A program made the position numbers and the translations under genes. A stretch of 36,254 bases of DNA. Source: Oscillatoriales cyanobacterium M59_W2019_021 (GTDB lineage Bacteria; Cyanobacteriota; Cyanobacteriia; Cyanobacteriales; Geitlerinemataceae). How positions within the stretch are numbered: position 1 is the stretch's first letter; every line of letters starts with the position of its first letter. The stretch covers positions 1 to 36,254 of the forward strand of contig DVED01000198.1 of NCBI GenBank assembly GCA_015295945.1, read 5' to 3'. Below, one piece after another: positions 16,570 through 25,082 of the stretch. The notes beneath the pieces are model-generated. The model was not told where the DNA came from. It did no database searches and saw only the letters and a list, made by a program, of their open reading frames with translations.

Positions 16570-17439
16570 TTGATTGCCAAAAATAAAGTGAGTTCTAATA
16601 AATTAGTTAAACCGTTTTTAAAGTGGGCAGGTGGAAAAAGACAACTGCTTCCCGAAATTAGGCGTTACATTCCTCACAAAATTCAAGGAACATATTACGA
16701 ACCCTTTGTGGGTGGCGGAGCTGTTTTCTTCGATCTTCAACCCAAAAAAGCCGTTATTAATGATAGTAATTCTGAGTTAATCAACTGTTACGAAGTAATT
16801 CGAGACTCGGTAGATGACCTAATTGAAGAACTCAGAAAACACCAACAAAAGCATAGTGAAGAGTATTACTATGAAATTCGAGGATGGGATCGAAGAAAAG
16901 AGTATCCCCAAAATAAATCTAAACTTGAAAGAGCCGCTAGAATTATTTTCCTAAATAAAACCTGCTATAACGGTTTGTTTAGAGTGAATTCTCAAGGTCA
17001 ATTTAACGTTCCTTTTGGTCGCAATAAAAACACAAATATATTTGATGAAGCTGTACTGCTAGCAGTCAGTAAGTATCTGAATGCAAAGCAAAATAACATT
17101 GAAATTATCAATAAGGATTTTGAAGCTGCGTTAAGGACTGCTAAAAAAGGAGACTTTATTTATTTCGACCCACCTTACGATCCGGTGTCCAGTACCGCGT
17201 CTTTTACCGGATATGATGTCAATGGGTTTAACCGCGACGAACAGAAACGACTCAAAGAGGTTGTTGACGATCTCAATTCCAGAGGTTGTCAAATTTTACT
17301 GAGTAATGCTTACACCGATTTTATTTCGGATTTATACTGCGACTATCGAAAAATTAAAATATCGGCAACTCGTGCGATTAATTCCAATGCTTTAAAACGG
17401 GGAAAAGTAGATGAAATTTTAGTCAAGAACTATGAGTGA
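16570..17439 (+). CDS. Type II N6-adenine DNA methyltransferase, alpha class (Dam/DpnM-like)
   Basis: Methylates adenine N6 using S-adenosylmethionine. Motif X is PFLKWAGGKRQLLPEI near the N-terminus. Motif I is EPFVGGGAVFF (Phe46-Val-Gly-Gly-Gly50). The target-recognition region lies in the middle (about 60-190), and motif IV is DPPY at 200-203. The order I-TRD-IV defines the alpha class with Dam and DpnM, many of which recognise GATC, but the site here is unproven. The start is uncertain: TTG at 16570 is 20 bases from AAGGAG, ATT at 16561 has better spacing, and GTG at 16588 begins VSSNKLVKPF. The gene is AT-rich and free of HIP1 octamers, unlike its neighbours, which suggests transfer. It overlaps the next gene by 8 bases. 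Confidence 0.92.
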   Translation: MIAKNKVSSNKLVKPFLKWAGGKRQLLPEIRRYIPHKIQGTYYEPFVGGGAVFFDLQPKKAVINDSNSELINCYEVIRDSVDDLIEELRKHQQKHSEEYYYEIRGWDRRKEYPQNKSKLERAARIIFLNKTCYNGLFRVNSQGQFNVPFGRNKNTNIFDEAVLLAVSKYLNAKQNNIEIINKDFEAALRTAKKGDFIYFDPPYDPVSSTASFTGYDVNGFNRDEQKRLKEVVDDLNSRGCQILLSNAYTDFISDLYCDYRKIKISATRAINSNALKRGKVDEILVKNYE

Positions 17440-18724
17440 TAACAAAAAAACTAAAAACGATCGAGCATGGGAAAAAATATTTGAACAAGATAAGATTTTA
17501 CAAACAATAGAAAAATACGGCTTTTATGAGATCTCGTCAGAACGTATCAATCAAGAACGGGAAAGCCGATTGATGGCTAAGTTTGACCACAGAGTTAACT
17601 TGCCCGATATTTTTAAACAACATCATTTATCCATATTACCGACTTCTCGAAATCAATATATTATCGGTTATTTTGAAACTTATCTTCAAGTTCAAGATAA
17701 CGATGAAATACAACCAGACTTAATCGATTTTCTACCCTGGATAGAAAGTATTGACTATACCAACTTATATTCGGAAAGTGCTGTTTTAAACTGTGCATTT
17801 AATACGGGAATAATTGCACGATTATTTAATGAAGAAATGCTATATACTGTTTCCGGACGAATGTCCACCGATCGTTTTAAATTTCAAATTAAAAATGTTA
17901 AAGAGAAAAATCATTATTGGATTAATGTTGCCAATTCTCAATGTGAAATCGATGCCGGATTTGAAGGAGAAAGTAAATTTTTAATTATTGAAGCTAAAAT
18001 TGGCAAAGTGCAAGACTTTATTATCAGACAACTTTATTATCCTTATCGATTATGGTCGTCTAAAATTAGTAAGCCTGTTATTCCTATTCTACTGACTTAT
18101 TCTAACGATGTTTTCGATTTTTGTATTTATGAATTTGAAAACGATTTAAATTATAACTCGATCGGATTATGCGATCGTCAGAAGTACAGAATAGGATATG
18201 AAGAAATTTCTAGAGATGACGTTAGTGATGTATGGAATAAGATTACTGTTGTTCCGGAACCCGAGAGTTTTCCTTTTCCTCAAGCCAACAATTTTGCAAG
18301 AGTTATTGATTTACTATCCCTTTTAGTTGAAAAATCTTTAAGCAAGGAAGAAATAACCGCGAATTACCAATTCGATCTCAGACAAACACAATATTATACG
18401 GATGCTGCTCGATATTTAGGTTTGATTGATAAATCTTCGGGCAGATCGAACAGTGAAATCACATTTAATTTAACGAGTTTAGGAAAATCTCTTATGAAAA
18501 AGAGGCATAAATATAAAATCTTAAAGTTAATTCAAACAATATTAGAGCATCAAGTTTTTTATCGAGTATTTTCAGAAACACTTCGGATTGGAGAAATTCC
18601 ACCTCAAAAAGAGATTGAAAAACTCATGATATCTTGTAACTTGGGTCTCAATAAAACCACAATTTCTCGTAGAGCGAGTACAGTCAAAAGTTGGATTGAG
18701 TGGATTTGGTCGCAAATTGAATAA
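17432..18724 (+). CDS. Predicted type II restriction endonuclease (PD-(D/E)XK-like), family not recognised
   Basis: A 430-residue protein that I do not place in a named endonuclease family. Residues about 165-195 fit a PD-(D/E)XK core: Asp174 in CEIDAGFEG, a hydrophobic beta strand, then Glu187-Ala-Lys189 in LIIEAKIGK, followed by a helix. The C-terminal half (about 280-430) is helical and Lys-rich, with segments such as SKEEITANYQFDLRQTQYY and LNKTTISRRASTVKSW that look like winged-helix DNA-binding modules. It starts inside the methyltransferase gene (8-base overlap), so the two are translationally coupled. The base composition is AT-rich like its partner. Restriction function is inferred from context plus the core motif. 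Alternatives such as a different methylation-linked nuclease are not excluded. Confidence 0.75.
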   Translation: MSDNKKTKNDRAWEKIFEQDKILQTIEKYGFYEISSERINQERESRLMAKFDHRVNLPDIFKQHHLSILPTSRNQYIIGYFETYLQVQDNDEIQPDLIDFLPWIESIDYTNLYSESAVLNCAFNTGIIARLFNEEMLYTVSGRMSTDRFKFQIKNVKEKNHYWINVANSQCEIDAGFEGESKFLIIEAKIGKVQDFIIRQLYYPYRLWSSKISKPVIPILLTYSNDVFDFCIYEFENDLNYNSIGLCDRQKYRIGYEEISRDDVSDVWNKITVVPEPESFPFPQANNFARVIDLLSLLVEKSLSKEEITANYQFDLRQTQYYTDAARYLGLIDKSSGRSNSEITFNLTSLGKSLMKKRHKYKILKLIQTILEHQVFYRVFSETLRIGEIPPQKEIEKLMISCNLGLNKTTISRRASTVKSWIEWIWSQIE

Positions 18725-19299
18725 TAAATCAGCTCTTTTCTACTTTTGGTGATAACCCGAGCTTATATTTCGTAGGGTGGGTTAGGCACGGGTACGATCG
18801 GTCGGAAAAACCAGTCCGTTTAAATCCGTGCCGTAACCCACCACCCGACGTTGGTTACATAATATACAGTTGCCCCCACAGTGTTGGGAGATCTCTCTCT
18901 CCAGGATGAAAAACAATCGTCAATTTGGTAGTTCGGTACGTTAGTGGGCGGCATTCAAATTCTCGCATTCTTGTTGTTTCTCAAGGCTACCCACGCTACA
19001 ACATTTGGCTATGAAGTTAGAGCAATTTTTGCAGCTTTAAGGACAATTTTTATGATTATAGTACGATAACTATCAATAGCTACGCCCACAAACTAGATTA
19101 CCACACCCCGAAAACCCCGTCAACTCGTTCCCTAAATGACTCCATTCTCAATAATTTTGCCTGAAATGGACTTCAAGCAGTTTTCGCGACACGAGTTTTG
19201 GGGGTTAGTCATTGGTCATTGGTCATTGGTACAAAGATTCTCCCCGCGTCCCCGTGTCCCTCCCCGCTCCCCCAGCTTCCCCAGCTTTCTTTCCTTCTG
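18725..19299. other. 575-bp spacer after the restriction-modification pair
   Basis: Contains a long palindromic repeat at 18772-18849 (separate entry). An AT-rich stretch (18850-19130) holds only very short open frames, such as MKNNRQFGSSVR at 18905. A C/T-rich low-complexity tract lies at 19225-19290 beside the murD stop. Several open frames cross into murD DNA on the opposite strand but are shadows. No gene is supported. Confidence 0.5.
18772..18849. repeat. 78-bp palindromic repeat, GTAGGGTGGGTTA type
   Basis: The left arm GTAGGGTGGGTTAGGCACGG (18772-18791) pairs with the right arm 18826-18849 (CCGTGCCGTAACCCACCACC and following), with a few mismatches and an unpaired centre of about 34 bases. 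It belongs to the same broad family as the short GTAGGGTG repeats in the window. It lies about 50 bases after the restriction gene stop and may act as its terminator. Confidence 0.65.
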
Positions 19300-20640
19300 C
19301 TATCGAGGACACAATTGCCGGAAGTGGTCTCCCCTTGCCTCGAAATTGGGATATTGGTCGAAACTGGCGCAGGCGGGGGAGAGGAGGACGACGGCTGCAC
19401 CCTTGGCGGGAGCAAGTTCTCGAGATCGATCGATCGCCTTATCCATCGTCTCCACAATTTCATACGCCGTATATCCCACCTCTTTAAGGCGATCGGCAAA
19501 TTGGGGAGCCGCCTCGCCGATTAACAACACCGCCACCGCTTTATCTTGAATGGTTTGCAGCCAAGCGGTATCGTCCCCTTCCTTCGCTTCTCCCCCAGCG
19601 ATGAGAATCGCCGGAGAGGCAACTGCTGCCAATCCCACCTGAGCGGCGTCGTAGTTGGTGGCTTTGCTATCGTTAATAAAGTCGATTCCCTGCCAGGTAG
19701 AAATTCGTTCTAGGCGATGGGGAACGCCGGGGAAATTCGTAATGGCGCGATCGATCGCTTCCGTTTCAATTCCCGCCAATCGTGCGGTAGCCACCGCCAT
19801 TAACAAATTCTGCTGGTTGTGATCTCCAGGCATTTTCAAAGCGTCGGCGGGGAGAATTCGCGCTCCTTTCTCCACCACCCAACCGTCTTCGATATAAACT
19901 TGGGGACGGAAATCCGGGTCGGTTAAATGCGCCTTAGAACTCGTCCAACAGGCTTGGTTCCAACGATGTCTCGCATTGGCAAACAGATAGGAATCGTCAC
20001 CGTTAAACACTGGCAACTCGGCAGCATCCAACAACTTAGCTTTGATATTGAAGTAATTTTCTAAGGTATAGTGCCGACTGAGGTGATCCGGCGTAAATGT
20101 CGTCCACACTCCAATACGCGGCGTTAGGGTGCTGGAGGATTCGATTTGATAGCTGCTGATTTCGGCAATCACCCAATCGAGACTTTCTGCTCCTTGTAAG
20201 GCGAGTTCGCAGGCGGCATAGCCGATGTTGCCGCAAGCGGGAGCGTTGAATCCCGCTGCTTGGAAAATGGCGGCAATTAAGGCAGTGGTGGTGGTTTTGC
20301 CGTTGGTTCCGGTAATTCCCACCCAAGGAATTTGCTTCAGGTTGCGCCATGCCAATTCCATCTCGCCGATGGTTTCGATTCCCATCTCCCTAGCACGTTG
20401 GAGATTCGGCAAATCCCACGGCACTCCCGGACTGACGACGACGAGTTGGAGTTCGGGGGAGGGGGTGAAGGTGTCACCCAAACGCACGGAAATTCCGGCT
20501 TTTTGGAGTTGCTGTTGCTGTTGGCGCAAGCTGTCGCTAGAAGAGCGATCGCTCAATGTGACTTGCCAACCCTGACGCTGCAACAGTTTCGCTGCGGCGA
20601 TGCCAGACCGTCCCAAACCGATAATTTCCGCGTTTGCCAT
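19300..20640 (-). CDS. murD: UDP-N-acetylmuramoylalanine--D-glutamate ligase
   Basis: Cytoplasmic Mur ligase adding D-Glu to UDP-MurNAc-L-Ala with ATP, a peptidoglycan step. The 446 residues match MurD. The N-terminal Rossmann-like domain binds the UDP-sugar ([27 protein letters not shown]). The central ATPase has the P-loop [12 protein letters not shown], and further conserved parts are GNIGYA, SSYQIE and the FTPDHLSRH region. The C-terminal domain has [26 protein letters not shown] and the late [22 protein letters not shown]. It follows urtE on the same strand after a 107-base gap. It is unrelated in function to the urt genes, and read-through is possible but not shown. Confidence 0.97.
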   Translation of the reverse strand: MANAEIIGLGRSGIAAAKLLQRQGWQVTLSDRSSSDSLRQQQQQLQKAGISVRLGDTFTPSPELQLVVVSPGVPWDLPNLQRAREMGIETIGEMELAWRNLKQIPWVGITGTNGKTTTTALIAAIFQAAGFNAPACGNIGYAACELALQGAESLDWVIAEISSYQIESSSTLTPRIGVWTTFTPDHLSRHYTLENYFNIKAKLLDAAELPVFNGDDSYLFANARHRWNQACWTSSKAHLTDPDFRPQVYIEDGWVVEKGARILPADALKMPGDHNQQNLLMAVATARLAGIETEAIDRAITNFPGVPHRLERISTWQGIDFINDSKATNYDAAQVGLAAVASPAILIAGGEAKEGDDTAWLQTIQDKAVAVLLIGEAAPQFADRLKEVGYTAYEIVETMDKAIDRSRELAPAKGAAVVLLSPACASFDQYPNFEARGDHFRQLCPR

Positions 20641-20747
20641 ATGTTTGCACGATTTCGATCGATCCCTATGATAAGCTGTTCGGCTTGAACTTAACGTTAG
20701 TAAGGGATAAAAGATTTTTCGGTAAGGGTTAGGAGTAATTAATGGTA

Positions 20748-21491
20748 TTACACCGCCAAGAATTCTTGAATGACAGCATTACTCAATTCGGCAGTCGCTC
20801 CCGAGGCGACGATTCCCCCCCGTTGCATGGCGTAGTAATAGTCAGCTTGGCGGACGAAGTGCAAGTGTTGTTCCACCAGCAAAACGGAGATTCCTGTGGT
20901 TTCGACAATCCGGCGGACTGCCGCTTCGATTTCTAAGATAATCGACGGTTGAATTCCTTCGGTGGGTTCGTCCAACAGGAGTAATTGGGGTTGACCCATC
21001 AAGGCACGAGCGATCGCCAATTGTTGCTGTTGTCCGCCACTTAAATCTCCTCCCATCCGAGCTAGCATGGTTTCGAGAACGGGGAACAACTCGAAAATCG
21101 ACTGGGGAATTTCTTCGTTCCCTTTTCTCCCACCCGGACGCGCTTCGAGTCCGAGTAGTAAATTATCTTTAACGCTCAATCTGGGAATAATTTCTCGTCC
21201 TTGCGGTACGTAACCAATTCCCAATCTCGCTCGTTTGTCGGTTGAGGTTTTGACGATCGATCGATTCGCGTATTCAATGTCACCGCTACGAGGCGATAAC
21301 AATCCCATAATGGTTTTTAAGAGCGTGGTTTTTCCCACGCCATTACGTCCGATCAAGCACACCATTTTTCCTTGGGGAACGCTTAAATCCACATCTCGAA
21401 GGATGTGGCTTTCGCCGTAATAAACATTCAGTTCGGCGATTCTTAACATCAAAGGATTTATTGTTTCGGTGGGGGTAACGGTTGCGTTCAT
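20748..21491 (-). CDS. urtE: Urea ABC transporter ATPase subunit UrtE
   Basis: One of the two ATPases of the urea (Urt) branched-chain-type ABC importer, on the cytoplasmic face. Seen: Walker [11 protein letters not shown]-loop region [15 protein letters not shown], signature [15 protein letters not shown], Walker [16 protein letters not shown], and H-loop LVEQH. The EGIQPSI segment is characteristic of UrtE/LivF-type subunits. The start at 21491 adds 14 residues before a second candidate ATG at 21449 ([12 protein letters not shown]), where the family-like sequence begins. Neither has a strong ribosome-binding site. It is the last gene of urtABCDE, separated from urtD by 232 bases containing a MITE-like element, so its expression may be partly uncoupled. 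Confidence 0.95.
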   Translation of the reverse strand: MNATVTPTETINPLMLRIAELNVYYGESHILRDVDLSVPQGKMVCLIGRNGVGKTTLLKTIMGLLSPRSGDIEYANRSIVKTSTDKRARLGIGYVPQGREIIPRLSVKDNLLLGLEARPGGRKGNEEIPQSIFELFPVLETMLARMGGDLSGGQQQQLAIARALMGQPQLLLLDEPTEGIQPSIILEIEAAVRRIVETTGISVLLVEQHLHFVRQADYYYAMQRGGIVASGATAELSNAVIQEFLAV

Positions 21492-21526
21492 ATTAATGGG
21501 TAATGGGTAATGGGTAATTGATCGAC

Positions 21527-21682
21527 GTAACTATTCAGATGAATTCGGCTGGCGATTGGAAATCGCGCCTATAGAATCGAAGTCCACCTGCGCGGACTAA
21601 GTAACTCTTAACCCCGCGACGGCGGGTTTTGTTCCTGTAGATAAGCCAGTGCGGTTTAAACCGCCATCACCTGAATAGTTAC
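21527..21682. mobile_element. 156-bp MITE-like element inserted between urtD and urtE
   Basis: The terminal inverted repeats are 16 bp with one mismatch: GTAACTATTCAGATGA at 21527-21542 against the complement of TCACCTGAATAGTTAC at 21667-21682. The interior contains a series of small hairpins: GGCGATTGGAAATCGC, a CCACCTGCGCGGACT segment, CCCGCGACGGCGGG and GCGGTTTAAACCGC. There is no coding capacity and no clear target duplication. A TAATGGG tandem tract lies next to it (21494-21518). It splits an operon whose genes are otherwise close. Confidence 0.7.
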
Positions 21683-21723
21683 TGACCTCAAATGACAAAT
21701 GACCAAGGAAAAATGACTAGCCA

Positions 21724-22473
21724 TTATGCTGCTTCGTCCGTATGACCGAGATACACTTCAATCACGCGAGGATCGTTTTGGACTTCTTCCATCGAACCCT
21801 CGCAAAGGATCGATCCTTGGTGTAAAACCGTCACTTTCCGCGCAATTTGACGAACGAATTCCATATCGTGTTCGATGACGATAATCGAGTGACTTTGAGC
21901 TAAGGAAATGAGTAAATCTCCGGTCAGCATTGTTTCTTCGTCAGTCAGTCCGGCAACAGGTTCGTCTACTAACAATAAATCGGGAGATTGTGCGACCAAC
22001 ATCCCAATTTCGAGCCACTGTTTTTCGCCGTGGGATAGCAATCCCGCTTTGATATCGGCTTTTCCAACTAAACCGATCGTTTCTAGCAACCCTTTTACGG
22101 TCAACTTTTCGCCAGAAGATGATTTTCTAAACAGCGAACCAAAAACGGTTTTTGTGCGATTGCAGGATAACTCTAAATTTTCTCGCGGGGTGAGATTGAG
22201 GTAAACTCTGGGGGTTTGAAACTTACGACCGACCCCAAAACGAGCGATGCGATGCTCGGGGAGCGATTTGAGATTTTTTCCTTTAAATCGTACCGTTCCT
22301 TCTGTAGGTTGAACCTTTCCCGTAATAATATCCAAAAATGTGGTTTTTCCGGCGCCATTCGGACCGATAATCACCCGTAGCTCCCCTTCTTCCATACTGA
22401 AGTTGAGTCCGTTGAGAGCTTTAAATCCGTCGAAGCTGACCGTTAAGTTTTCGATTTCTAGAATGTTTGCCAT
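21724..22473 (-). CDS. urtD: Urea ABC transporter ATPase subunit UrtD
   Basis: Second ATPase of the urea importer. Seen: Walker A GPNGAGKTT, the Q-loop region FGVGRKFQTPRVYLNL, an atypical signature LSHGEKQWLEIGMLV, which is usual for UrtD/LivG-like subunits, Walker B LLLVDEPVAGLTDEE, and H-loop VIEHDMEFV. The 249 residues match the family. GAGGAAAA lies about 8 bases before the ATG at 22473, a good ribosome-binding site. It is 18 bases downstream of urtC, in the same operon. Confidence 0.96.
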   Translation of the reverse strand: MANILEIENLTVSFDGFKALNGLNFSMEEGELRVIIGPNGAGKTTFLDIITGKVQPTEGTVRFKGKNLKSLPEHRIARFGVGRKFQTPRVYLNLTPRENLELSCNRTKTVFGSLFRKSSSGEKLTVKGLLETIGLVGKADIKAGLLSHGEKQWLEIGMLVAQSPDLLLVDEPVAGLTDEETMLTGDLLISLAQSHSIIVIEHDMEFVRQIARKVTVLHQGSILCEGSMEEVQNDPRVIEVYLGHTDEAA

Positions 22474-22491
22474 GTGTCGTTTTTTCCTCGA

Positions 22492-23664
22492 TTACGATCG
22501 CCCGATTTCTTCCCGTTCTCGCTCGATTTCCGGGTCTTGTTCCAAACTGGGGTACGTGGAAACGGGTTGAGGTATCCCCAAAAGCGATCGAATTTGCACG
22601 ATCGCTCCATCGCGAAACCAACCCACAATTCCATCGGGTAAAGCCGTCACCACGATTAAAAAGAGAGCCCCTTGGAAAAAGAGCCAAAAACCGGGAAATT
22701 TTTCGCTTAATAAGGTACGAGCATAAGCGACTAGCAAGGTTCCTAAAATTGCACCAACGAGGGTTCCTCGACCGCCTACAGCCACCCAAATTACCATTTC
22801 GATCGAAAAGGCAACTTCCATGATTTTGGGCGTAATAATGCCCGTTTGCACGGTGTACAACGATCCGGCAATGCCCGCCAGCGCACCGGAAACGGCAAAT
22901 ACCAACACTTTAAATCCCGTGGGATCGTAGCCGGAAAAACGCAAGCGGGTTTCGTCATCGCGAATGGCGATTAAGAGGCGACCGAAACGTCCGCTGGTCA
23001 GCCAACGGCATAATAAATAAGCCAAAACTAGAACGATAACCGTGATTTGAAAAAAGGCGAGTTGCGCTTGGGGCGAACTGGCAACCAAGCCAAAAATTTC
23101 ATCGGTATCGGTTTTCAAACCGTTAGTCCCGTTAATCAGCTTTTGCTGACCGTTGAAGAAGTTAAAGAACCCTAGTAAAGCGGCTTGGGTAAGGATGGAA
23201 AAATATACCCCTTTAATGCGATTTCTAAAGACTAAATAGCCTAGCAATCCCGCCACGATCGCCGGAATGAAAACCAATCCGAATAAGGTAAAGGGAAACG
23301 AAGAAAAGGGTTCCCAAAACCAAGGCAATTTTTTCACCCCATACAAGGTAAAAAACTCGGGAAGTTGTCCTTCAGGCAATTGTAAATTTAAGTGCATTGC
23401 CAGAGCATAACCGCCCAAGGCAAAAAAGATACCGTGTCCCAAACTTAAAAGTCCGGTATATCCCCAAATTAAATCGATACCTAATGCTACGATCGCCAGC
23501 GATAAAAAACGTCCTAACAACCGCAAGCGAAAGTCCGATAAAATTGCGGGCATGGCAAAGATTAAAATGACCGCAAGTCCGATAATAATTCCGGCTTCGA
23601 TCGCGAGTGCTTTTTTCGACTGACTCGATTTTCGTTTGGGTTCGTCGGGGGGCTCTAGCATCAT
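22492..23664 (-). CDS. urtC: Urea ABC transporter permease UrtC
   Basis: Inner-membrane permease subunit of the LivM type. The 390 residues have a basic cytoplasmic N-terminus, then about 8-10 hydrophobic helices starting near residue 24 (AIEAGIIIGLAVILIFAMPAI). Family segments seen are GYTGLLSLGHGIFFALGGYA, the SGRFGRLLIAIRDDETRLRFSGYD cytoplasmic loop that contacts the ATPases (EAA-like), and GGRGTLVGAILGTLLV. The two adjacent ATGs at 23664 and 23661 are alternatives; AAGG stands 2-3 bases before the first, so the second has better spacing. It is preceded by a 134-base gap after urtB. Confidence 0.95.
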   Translation of the reverse strand: MMLEPPDEPKRKSSQSKKALAIEAGIIIGLAVILIFAMPAILSDFRLRLLGRFLSLAIVALGIDLIWGYTGLLSLGHGIFFALGGYALAMHLNLQLPEGQLPEFFTLYGVKKLPWFWEPFSSFPFTLFGLVFIPAIVAGLLGYLVFRNRIKGVYFSILTQAALLGFFNFFNGQQKLINGTNGLKTDTDEIFGLVASSPQAQLAFFQITVIVLVLAYLLCRWLTSGRFGRLLIAIRDDETRLRFSGYDPTGFKVLVFAVSGALAGIAGSLYTVQTGIITPKIMEVAFSIEMVIWVAVGGRGTLVGAILGTLLVAYARTLLSEKFPGFWLFFQGALFLIVVTALPDGIVGWFRDGAIVQIRSLLGIPQPVSTYPSLEQDPEIEREREEIGRS

Positions 23665-23798
23665 GACCTTGAATTAAAATATAGAAAGCTAACGTCAAAT
23701 ACGAGCGATCGAAAAGCTCGAACTATTGAGTTGAAAGATATCTGCCGATCGATCTCGAAAATCCCGAATCCAAAAAATACACCCCGAATCGAAAATCG

Positions 23799-24956
23799 TT
23801 ACGCATCCACCGATCGACCTTTCTGCGGAAAGATCCCTGCCGGACGCACTTGTAAAAACACGATAATTAAGGCAAAAACCATCACCTTGGACATCGAACT
23901 CGTGCCGATAAACTCGAAGAATTGTTTGAGGGGTTCGATCGCGCTAAATAACGGAACGAAAGTTTGGGAACTGATTAAATAGTCGATCGTCCCGATGGAC
24001 ATTGCCGCGACGATCGTTCCCACAATTTTACCCACGCCGCCGACAACCACTACCAAGAAGGTATCGACGATATAGTTACTCCCTAAATTCGGTCCGACGG
24101 AACCCAGCAACGTAATCGCACATCCGGCAATTCCTGCCAATCCCGAACCCAAGAAAAAGGTGAGTGCGTCCACACTTTCAGTTGGAATCCCCAAACAGGC
24201 ACTCATCGTTCGATTTTGCGTGACGGAACGAATTCGCAACCCCCAACGGGAACGGTTGAGAAACCAGTAAAGACCTGCTACGCAAACGATCGTCAAAACG
24301 ATAATAAATAACCGAGCGTAGGGAATTTGAATCGTGCCGACGGGGAACCCTCCCCGCAACCAGGCAGGCGCGGTCACGTCCACATTTCGGGCGCTAAACC
24401 ACGGTCGGACGATCGCCGCTTTTTTCGTATTCTGTAACAACACCCCAACGGTGGCGGCAATTCCCAAAGAAAGAGGCAAAATTAAGGCGATCGCCCAATT
24501 GCGAATTTGCCCCCAATTCGGACGCTTTTGTAAGATCCAAATCGCCCCAAAATAGAGCAAACAAAATAAGGCAATGCCAATGACCATCGTCCAACTGACA
24601 CTACGCACGAATTGCTGCAAAATCAAACTCACGCCCCAAGTTGCCAGCAAGGTTTCTAACGGTCTTCCGTAGAGGTAGCGAATCACCCCTCGCTCTAAAA
24701 CCAGACCGAACAAACCCGCAATCAAAAAAGCGGCGGGTAAGGCAAAGAAAATATAGGTATCCAACCACGGATCGCCTAATTTTTTGAAGCCATTTTGCAC
24801 TACATAAGTGGTATAAGCTCCCAGCATCATTAACTCGCCGTGCGCCAGATTAATGACACCCATTAAACCAAAAACGATCGCTAACCCGAGAGCCGCGATC
24901 AACAAAACCGATCCGGTACTCAGACCGTTAAACAAACCGTTGAATAATTGCAGCAC
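23799..24956 (-). CDS. urtB: Urea ABC transporter permease UrtB, GTG start
   Basis: Inner-membrane permease of the LivH type, partner of UrtC. I start it at GTG 24956 because AAGGA lies 7 bases before it and the protein then begins at the family N-terminus (VLQLFNGLFNGLSTGSVLL), 385 residues. An ATG at 25067 would add 37 residues drawn from an inverted repeat and spacer DNA, which is unlikely. Membrane helices start near residue 10. Family segments seen are GLMGVINLAHGELMMLGAY, NRSRWGLRIRSVTQNRTMSACLGI (the ATPase-contact loop) and VVVVGGVGKIVGTIVAA. An insertion of about 100 residues with extra hydrophobic stretches (150-240) is usual for UrtB compared with LivH. Confidence 0.95.
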   Translation of the reverse strand: MLQLFNGLFNGLSTGSVLLIAALGLAIVFGLMGVINLAHGELMMLGAYTTYVVQNGFKKLGDPWLDTYIFFALPAAFLIAGLFGLVLERGVIRYLYGRPLETLLATWGVSLILQQFVRSVSWTMVIGIALFCLLYFGAIWILQKRPNWGQIRNWAIALILPLSLGIAATVGVLLQNTKKAAIVRPWFSARNVDVTAPAWLRGGFPVGTIQIPYARLFIIVLTIVCVAGLYWFLNRSRWGLRIRSVTQNRTMSACLGIPTESVDALTFFLGSGLAGIAGCAITLLGSVGPNLGSNYIVDTFLVVVVGGVGKIVGTIVAAMSIGTIDYLISSQTFVPLFSAIEPLKQFFEFIGTSSMSKVMVFALIIVFLQVRPAGIFPQKGRSVDA

Positions 24957-25009
24957 GATTGTTTCCTTATCATGACGTGCGGATTTTGGGGGTTTGGAGT
25001 TTAAAGCTG

Positions 25010-25072
25010 GTAGGGTGGGCAGCATTTTCTCCATGGTTTCTCGTCGGAGTTTCTGGAGGCTGCCCACCCTAC
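25010..25072. repeat. Perfect 14-bp inverted repeat between urtA and urtB
   Basis: GTAGGGTGGGCAGC (25010-25023) and GCTGCCCACCCTAC (25059-25072) are exact complements around a 35-base loop. The repeat starts 10 bases after the urtA stop (minus strand) and ends about 54 bases before the urtB GTG. Such a structure could stabilise the urtA message or partly terminate transcription, giving more binding protein than permease. The arms share the GTAGGGTG core of the dispersed repeats. Confidence 0.65.
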
Positions 25073-25082
25073 GGAATCCAAT

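Noticed and set aside
19136-19549. Plus-strand open frame downstream of the restriction-modification pair
   Set aside because: The first part is translated from low-complexity C/T-rich spacer and the rest is antisense to murD.
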